From NCBI RefSeq assembly GCF_002078015.1, contig NZ_LWBP01000001.1, positions 186,001 to 250,000 on the forward strand: a stretch of DNA of 64,000 nt, given 5' to 3'. Positions within the stretch are counted from its first letter, which is position 1, and each line of letters starts with the position of its first letter. Of this stretch, positions 59,222-64,000 are shown piece by piece. The notes below the pieces were generated by a model. That model was not told where the DNA came from. It did no database searches and was given only the letters and a program-made list of their open reading frames with translations. Source of the DNA: Niastella populi. GTDB lineage: Bacteria; Bacteroidota; Bacteroidia; Chitinophagales; Chitinophagaceae. A program made the translations under genes and the position numbers.

Positions 59222-59725
59222 ATGATGGTCAGAACAACACATTCTGAAAATATTGTAAAAATGGGTATTGCTATACGGCCTGTTGTAATTCCTGATGATC
59301 TGCAGGGACTGCAACAGTGTACAGAAATGGATGCGGAATCCCTTATCGCATTTCATGAAAACATTGCAAATGGAAGTTTTATGCAGCCGATGCTGGTATG
59401 GGATGGCGAGCAGCCGCTTTTCGAGGTTGATATCTGCCAGGCCATTTTTGACGATCCCGGCACCTGCGATCCATTGGGAACGGATGATTATACGCTCCGG
59501 TTCCAGTTTTCCCCGCATGCGCCCATGAACGTTATACACGAGGGATTATATAACTGTATGGAGTATGTGTTCCTTCAAAAAAAGGCCAGCCGTATTCTGA
59601 TAGTGGTTGAATCAGGCAATAAAATTCTCCTCGATTGGGTGAAAGACGCCGATTTTGCAAAGGCCCTGGGTTTAGTGGCCGATCCGAAATATCCGCTGTT
59701 CATTTTTACAAAAGGAACTAAGTAG
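59222..59725 (+). CDS. GNAT-like acyltransferase-fold protein
   Basis: A 167-residue soluble protein. The strand/helix pattern suggests a GNAT fold: IAIRPVVIPDDLQGLQQC, MLVWDGEQPLFEVDI (where acetyltransferases have beta4), a central HEGLYNCMEYVFLQKKASRIL region and a final LGLVADPKYPLFIFTK strand pair, like N-acyltransferases of siderophore or antibiotic pathways. The acetyl-CoA pyrophosphate loop (QxxGxG/A) is not visible, so binding of acyl-CoA is doubtful. The 3' end overlaps the convergent glycosyltransferase gene by 8 bases. Monocistronic. The fold assignment is tentative; an uncharacterised protein is the fallback. Confidence 0.5.
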   Translation: MMVRTTHSENIVKMGIAIRPVVIPDDLQGLQQCTEMDAESLIAFHENIANGSFMQPMLVWDGEQPLFEVDICQAIFDDPGTCDPLGTDDYTLRFQFSPHAPMNVIHEGLYNCMEYVFLQKKASRILIVVESGNKILLDWVKDADFAKALGLVADPKYPLFIFTKGTK

Positions 59726-61028
59726 TTCCGGCAGTCTTTAAATTCTTCGTAAGGCTCAGGAGCAGCAGGATGAATAAAAGGAGGTATTCACCAATGGTAT
59801 GCTCCATTTTTATCAGATCGGTATTGATAATATTCAGTAACAGCCCGAGCAGCAAACCGCCATACAGCCATTTATAAGCTGGTTTGTAAACGGCTGCCGC
59901 CAGCAAAACCGGGAAAAGCCATTGCATGGTGTAATACTGGTGCCTGTAAATGGGCGACGACAGATCGCTGATCATATACAAACAGAAAGCAAAGATGGCT
60001 ACATTGGATAGTTCAACGGCGCCATATTTTTTACGGGAAAAATAATGGAATGCAAACAATATAATGATCGCACCGCCCATAAAGAGGTTCATCATGCTCA
60101 CCGGCATTTGCCGTTTCAATACCAGGGCATATAAATTAAAGATGTTGCCATGCTCCGAATGCCGGGTGAAAAACGCAGATTCCGTTGTCTTTCTGACCTC
60201 GTCGGCCTTCCATCCTTCATATTCCTTCAATTTTACTTTGTAAAAGCCGGTGGTATCCGTCTTCACAAAACCCTGGTGCTGTTTAACAGATTCCTTTACT
60301 GCAGCCGGGAATTGTTTCCATAATGACCGGTTGTTTGAAGATGAAAAATAGATGGCCGACAGCAGCAGGATGGATGCAGAAAACCAGATCAGGTATTGGC
60401 GGCTATAGGTACCAATTAAGAACAGGAAGGGCAGAAAGAATATTGCAGCGTTTGGCCTTACCAATACCAGCGACAGGGAGGCGAGGCCGGCAACGATCGC
60501 CGCCACCCGGCTTTGCTTCTGCGTAAAGCAGAAGTATATTACCATGGCAAGGAATGGTAAAAGCACATACGTTTGTCCCATAGCGATATGTACTTTCCAG
60601 GCTTCGGTGCACAAAAAAAGCGCAAAGGCAATGCAAACGATAACTTTTTGCGTATTGTTTTTTGCAAGGCGGTATGCCAGCAATCCCGTAATGAGTAAAA
60701 GCAGGTATTCTATAAACAGCCAGATCCGGGAAATGGTGCGTTGGGGTAATTCGCAAAGCGGATAAAGCAGCGTGTGTTGAAAAGGAGAGGAAGTGATATT
60801 GGAAACACCTTCAAAGCAGTTGTTTTCATCGTAATATCGAACGGGGTCGCCCGCATGGTAAATATAAGTATAAGGCGCCACGCCGTCTTTTTGTAAACGG
60901 GCGCCTACAATGCGGTTCCTGAGATCGGCAGTGCCGCCTTTTTCCAGCAGCGTGTCGCGGTAAAAGATCAGGCCCAGTACAATGAGAACAATAATCCCGG
61001 CAAATAATTTCCATTTATCTGGTAGCAT
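59718..61028 (-). CDS. Membrane glycosyltransferase of GT87 type
   Basis: A 436-residue integral membrane protein from ATG 61028 (an upstream in-frame ATG at 61067 adds 13 residues and is also possible). About ten membrane helices; the first periplasmic loop contains a short charged segment (GTADLRNRIVGARL) and AGDPVRYYDE, fitting the GT-C/GT87 family, which transfers mannose or arabinose units from polyprenyl donors. It follows an FAD oxidoreductase gene by 6-45 bases on the same strand, so the two probably work together in making a cell-envelope glycan. Acceptor unknown. Confidence 0.78.
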   Translation of the reverse strand: MLPDKWKLFAGIIVLIVLGLIFYRDTLLEKGGTADLRNRIVGARLQKDGVAPYTYIYHAGDPVRYYDENNCFEGVSNITSSPFQHTLLYPLCELPQRTISRIWLFIEYLLLLITGLLAYRLAKNNTQKVIVCIAFALFLCTEAWKVHIAMGQTYVLLPFLAMVIYFCFTQKQSRVAAIVAGLASLSLVLVRPNAAIFFLPFLFLIGTYSRQYLIWFSASILLLSAIYFSSSNNRSLWKQFPAAVKESVKQHQGFVKTDTTGFYKVKLKEYEGWKADEVRKTTESAFFTRHSEHGNIFNLYALVLKRQMPVSMMNLFMGGAIIILFAFHYFSRKKYGAVELSNVAIFAFCLYMISDLSSPIYRHQYYTMQWLFPVLLAAAVYKPAYKWLYGGLLLGLLLNIINTDLIKMEHTIGEYLLLFILLLLSLTKNLKTAGTT

Positions 61029-61073
61029 ACAATTGGTATAGCAGGATAAAAAATTATAGTTGTACAACCCGCG

Positions 61074-62525
61074 TTACAGGCTATCGGGCAATTTTCTGCC
61101 GCCTTCCATTTCCTGGCCGTCTTCTTCATGGTATTCTGCATCCTGGTTCACTTTCCAGGGATCGTATTTTATTTCGCCGGCATCGATATTTTTAGCTACC
61201 AGCATGGCGGTCATAATGCTGTGATCCTGGTTATTGTATTTATGCATACCATTGCGGCCGATCAGGTGCAGGTTGGGGTAGTGCTGCAGTTCATCTTTTA
61301 TTACGCTGATCTTTTCTTTATAGCCCTGGTCGTACACAGGATAGGCCTTTGGCTGTCGAACCACATAACCGTCAACGATCTCTTCCTTGTTGGCAAGGCC
61401 AAGCTGCAGCAGTTCCTGCGTGCCGAGTGAGATGAGATTTGCATCTTCCATCGTCCACATGCCATCGCCTTCAAAACAAAAGTATTCGAGTCCGTAACAA
61501 TCCATCGATTGATCGGGCACCATTTCCCTGCTCCAGCTTTTGAAGTTTTGAATTCGTCCAACCTTAACCGAAGGTTCATGAATATAGATCCAGTTCTCCG
61601 AAAAGGTGCGGGCATTTTTCAGGATCAGCACCACGGTAATGAAGTCGCGGTAATTCAATCCTTTTGCCGCCTCAAAGGCCGGGGCGCTAACCTGTGGCGC
61701 AATACCGGGAATAAGATCATAGATAGGGGCGGAAGAAATGATATGGTGGAATCCTTCATGGGTGGTGTTATCAGCCAGTGTAACCGACCATTGCGTTGGC
61801 GCTTTTTTAAATTGCAAACCGCGCACAGGTGCATTCATTTGAATGCGGGCGCTCATAGCGGTAGCTTTCTTTGCGCATACTTCCCACATCATACCGGGGC
61901 CGAGCCGCGGATAAAGAAATGAATCGATCAGTGTTTTTATGATCTTGTCGTTCTTTTTTATTTTCAGTGCGCTGCTGAGGATGGTGCGGATGGAAAGTCC
62001 TTTTATGCGTTGCGCCGCCCAGTCGGCCGAGATCTTGCTGGTAGGGATACCCCAAACTTTTTCGGTGTATGACTTAAAGAAGATCTCAAAAAGCAGCCGG
62101 CCGAAATTGTTCACTACCCAGTCTTCAAAGCTAACCGGGTTTTTCACCGGGAACATCTTTGCTTTGAGATAGCTCAGGAAACAGCGCAGTGAAGTAATGG
62201 GGCCCAGTTTGGTGATGACTTCAGAAAGCGCGAGCGGGTAGCTAAAAAAATTATGGTTATAGTAGATGCTGGAGCTGCGTTTGCATTTTATAAGGTCGGG
62301 GCCAAGGATCTCGTGCCAGAAAGCATTTACTTCGGCCGATTTGGAGAAAAAGCGATGGCCGCCTATATCGAACAGGAAACCTTTGTATTTTTCGGTTCTT
62401 GAAATGCCGCCTACCATGTGAGGATGGGCTTCAAAGACAACGACCTCGTGCCCGCTTTTAGCAAGAAGATAAGCAGCAGTCAACCCTGCAGGACCGGCGC
62501 CGATAACACCAACTTTCATTTTCAT
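61074..62525 (-). CDS. FAD-dependent oxidoreductase/mutase-like protein (amine-oxidase fold)
   Basis: A 483-residue flavoprotein. N-terminal dinucleotide loop [21 protein letters not shown] with [17 protein letters not shown], then [19 protein letters not shown], as in UDP-galactopyranose mutase-like and protoporphyrinogen-oxidase-like proteins. [20 protein letters not shown] matches proteins often encoded beside glycosyltransferases. C-terminal FAD-closing motif near 425-445 ([18 protein letters not shown]). Start is ATG 62525, with ATG 62519 as alternative. It is upstream of the GT87-type gene and likely co-transcribed; a role in making or converting a sugar donor is possible. A perfect -7 element lies 75 bases upstream. 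Confidence 0.82.
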   Translation of the reverse strand: MKMKVGVIGAGPAGLTAAYLLAKSGHEVVVFEAHPHMVGGISRTEKYKGFLFDIGGHRFFSKSAEVNAFWHEILGPDLIKCKRSSSIYYNHNFFSYPLALSEVITKLGPITSLRCFLSYLKAKMFPVKNPVSFEDWVVNNFGRLLFEIFFKSYTEKVWGIPTSKISADWAAQRIKGLSIRTILSSALKIKKNDKIIKTLIDSFLYPRLGPGMMWEVCAKKATAMSARIQMNAPVRGLQFKKAPTQWSVTLADNTTHEGFHHIISSAPIYDLIPGIAPQVSAPAFEAAKGLNYRDFITVVLILKNARTFSENWIYIHEPSVKVGRIQNFKSWSREMVPDQSMDCYGLEYFCFEGDGMWTMEDANLISLGTQELLQLGLANKEEIVDGYVVRQPKAYPVYDQGYKEKISVIKDELQHYPNLHLIGRNGMHKYNNQDHSIMTAMLVAKNIDAGEIKYDPWKVNQDAEYHEEDGQEMEGGRKLPDSL

Positions 62526-62599
62526 ATTTGTTTTGGAACTAACTGATTATCATTTCTTAATGACACCGGTCGAAGGATGTGCTAATGTAATCAGGGCAC

Positions 62600-62607
62600 C
62601 AAATATA
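62600..62607 (-). promoter_or_regulatory. -7 element of the FAD oxidoreductase / GT87 operon
   Basis: On the minus strand the bases read TATATTTG, an exact TAnnTTTG match, 75 bases upstream of the start codon. The -33 region lacks a clear TTG. The 480-base gap 62526-63005 is otherwise AT-rich and without a gene. Confidence 0.45.
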
Positions 62608-63005
62608 GATTATTTTTTGGATAGGGGGAAGTGGGTGGTTTTAGGGCCAGGCGCCGGTGTAATAACTGCGGAATTGCCGAAAATGTTTTGCTGATGCGGA
62701 TTGCTGCATTGATCGATGCACAAAAAAAATGTAATGAGTATAGATAGAAAAAGATATACTCATGGGTGTTAGGCACGTGAACATTAATTAATATGCGATT
62801 AATGTTTGAATTATATTTTTTTCTATTTTTACAACTCGTACAAATGTATAAGGCACAATAATAAAATGATGCACTTCAATTGCACTTCTTGTTGACAATG
62901 TACCACTGTCGCCTTTACAATTAATATAAAACCACGAAAGCCATTTACTGGGCGTTTGAAAAAGCGTCCCAGGCATTTTATTGACCTTAAACCCCTAAAC
63001 CCGGC

Positions 63006-64000
63006 ATGGTACACAGTTACCCATGTTATAGATATCTTATTGCCTGTTGTAGCCTGCTCCTGCTGCATGCATGCACGGCCATAACATATGGCCAGTTGCC
63101 GGCCGGTAAACTCCATTCCGGTATTCCCGATAGTATTCCCATTCCTGAAAAAGATACTTTAAAAAAGCAGTTAACCTTTGCCGGAAGCCGGCTCTTAAAA
63201 AGAACAAAAGATTCGTTGAAGAATGTAATTGAAGTAGACGTAAATAATCCTTTCGACAAATTATTTATAACCCGTCCGGCATTCCGGTTGAATGGGGGGA
63301 TGATAGGTTATGTTGGCAATTACAGGTCGATCATAGACACGCCGTATGCCGAAAAAGGAATTATACAACATAATATAACGGGCCGCTGGGATATTACCCT
63401 AGCCAATATCTTCCCGTTACAGATCAATTACCGGGTGCGGCAAAGCAATTCTTCTTTCTTCAGGAACATTTACGATGTGCAGGCTTCGTTCAACCAGGCC
63501 GCTTTTCAAAACAGTATAAAAAGTTCCCTTCGTACAAGAATGCTGGCCCTGGCGCCCACGATAAAAGACACCCTGTTGGAGAAGTTGTATACGTTGAAAC
63601 AGGCCGATCTTACCGGTTTGGCGAATCAATTGAAAACGATCTTCAGCGAACAGAAACTGATAGCGGCCAATGAAACGCTGAAGGTACCAAAGCTAACCTG
63701 GGATAACAGTTTGCCCGACAGTTTAAATCTCAGTCGCGAAGATTCTTTCAAAAGGAAAGCAACGGATTTTCTCAATCAATATGCTGATACCAAAAAGCGG
63801 TATGATTCATTGCATGCACAGGTTGATTCATTAAAAGACAAATATGAGGCAAACCTCAAAAAGGTAAAGCAGTACCAACAGATGATCAATGGCGACTGGA
63901 GCCAGCTGCAGTCGGTGCGCGCCTGGAAAAATAAATTCCGGGAATACGGAATGGATAACATGGAAGTACCGGCAAAATACCGCTGGCTGCTGGGTATCCG
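63006..64000 (+). CDS. Probable outer-membrane protein, 3' end outside window
   Basis: An open frame from ATG 63006 runs off the window (331 codons) and has no stop. The first ~30 residues form a signal peptide (YLIACCSLLLLHACTAITYGQ). Strand-rich segments follow (FRLNGGMIGYVGNYRSI, GRWDITLANIFPLQINYRV), then a long helical, charged region from about residue 165 with coiled-coil character (KRYDSLHAQVDSLKDKYEAN). This resembles large uncharacterised Bacteroidetes envelope proteins with a beta-barrel part and a periplasmic coiled-coil. The motifs do not allow a family assignment. Divergent from the FAD oxidoreductase operon. Confidence 0.7.
   Translation, partial: MVHSYPCYRYLIACCSLLLLHACTAITYGQLPAGKLHSGIPDSIPIPEKDTLKKQLTFAGSRLLKRTKDSLKNVIEVDVNNPFDKLFITRPAFRLNGGMIGYVGNYRSIIDTPYAEKGIIQHNITGRWDITLANIFPLQINYRVRQSNSSFFRNIYDVQASFNQAAFQNSIKSSLRTRMLALAPTIKDTLLEKLYTLKQADLTGLANQLKTIFSEQKLIAANETLKVPKLTWDNSLPDSLNLSREDSFKRKATDFLNQYADTKKRYDSLHAQVDSLKDKYEANLKKVKQYQQMINGDWSQLQSVRAWKNKFREYGMDNMEVPAKYRWLLGI

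Overview
The window looks like a chromosome segment of a soil- or plant-associated Bacteroidetes, most likely Chitinophagaceae (Niastella/Chitinophaga-like). The signs are two SusC/SusD loci, DUF4959/DUF5000 and DUF4998 surface lipoproteins, type IX secretion (T9SS) C-terminal domains, a FecI/FecR/TonB-receptor trio, TAnnTTTG-type -7 promoter elements and weak Shine-Dalgarno sequences. The genus is inferred from gene content only. I saw no rRNA, tRNA, CRISPR array, insertion sequence or phage genes.

Layout. 1-13628 (+): a polysaccharide utilisation locus (PUL): SusC (5' part outside the window), SusD, two accessory surface lipoproteins, a GH95 alpha-L-fucosidase-type enzyme, a sialate-O-acetylesterase-type esterase and a GH36 alpha-galactosidase. 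This set suits an acetylated glycan with fucose and galactose side chains. 14034-18825: a tautomerase plus an atypical SDR, a DOPA-dioxygenase-like enzyme and an FtsX-type ABC permease. 19318-24046 (+): an overlapping RsbR-RsbS-RsbT stressosome operon that continues into a kinase/SpoIIE-phosphatase fusion, a sensor kinase with an RsbT-like front domain and a single-domain response regulator. 24520-31278 (-): sugar-acid dehydratase, SusD and SusC. 31558-40391 (+): AraC regulator, gluconokinase-like FGGY kinase, and two pairs of RraA-like aldolase plus Tat-signal enolase-superfamily dehydratase flanking a BASS-type transporter. 40758-43217: metalloprotease lipoprotein, small HTH protein, T9SS cargo. 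43338-48297 (-): lipoprotein, TonB receptor with STN domain, FecR anti-sigma, FecI-type sigma. 48434-48904: truncated haemoglobin. 48974-51266 (-): an AT-rich patch with a 52-residue basic protein, a DUF6934-like protein and a 2OG-Fe(II) oxygenase/WD40 fusion. 51393-52145: a second atypical SDR. 52227-58187 (-): a 1986-residue FN3-repeat surface protein. 58422-64000: AraC-type HTH protein, GNAT-like protein, GT87-type glycosyltransferase with an FAD oxidoreductase, and the 5' end of a probable outer-membrane protein.

The main biological idea is that 24520-40391 forms a sugar-acid catabolic locus, part of it exported. Both RraA-like proteins have Sec signals and keep the D-x20-R-D motif of class II pyruvate aldolases. 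Both enolase-superfamily enzymes have twin-arginine leaders and the expected metal ligands. The transporter between the pairs belongs to a superfamily that includes keto-acid carriers. This suggests periplasmic dehydration and aldol cleavage of sugar acids followed by uptake of the keto-acid product, beside a cytoplasmic branch (dehydratase, kinase).

A second theme is non-coding. Many gene junctions hold short degenerate tandem or inverted repeats, often with their own word family, which frequently start at or within the stop codon of the preceding gene. A near-palindromic hairpin word (AGGTGTGSCACACCT and its extended forms) is shared between the two SusC/D loci.
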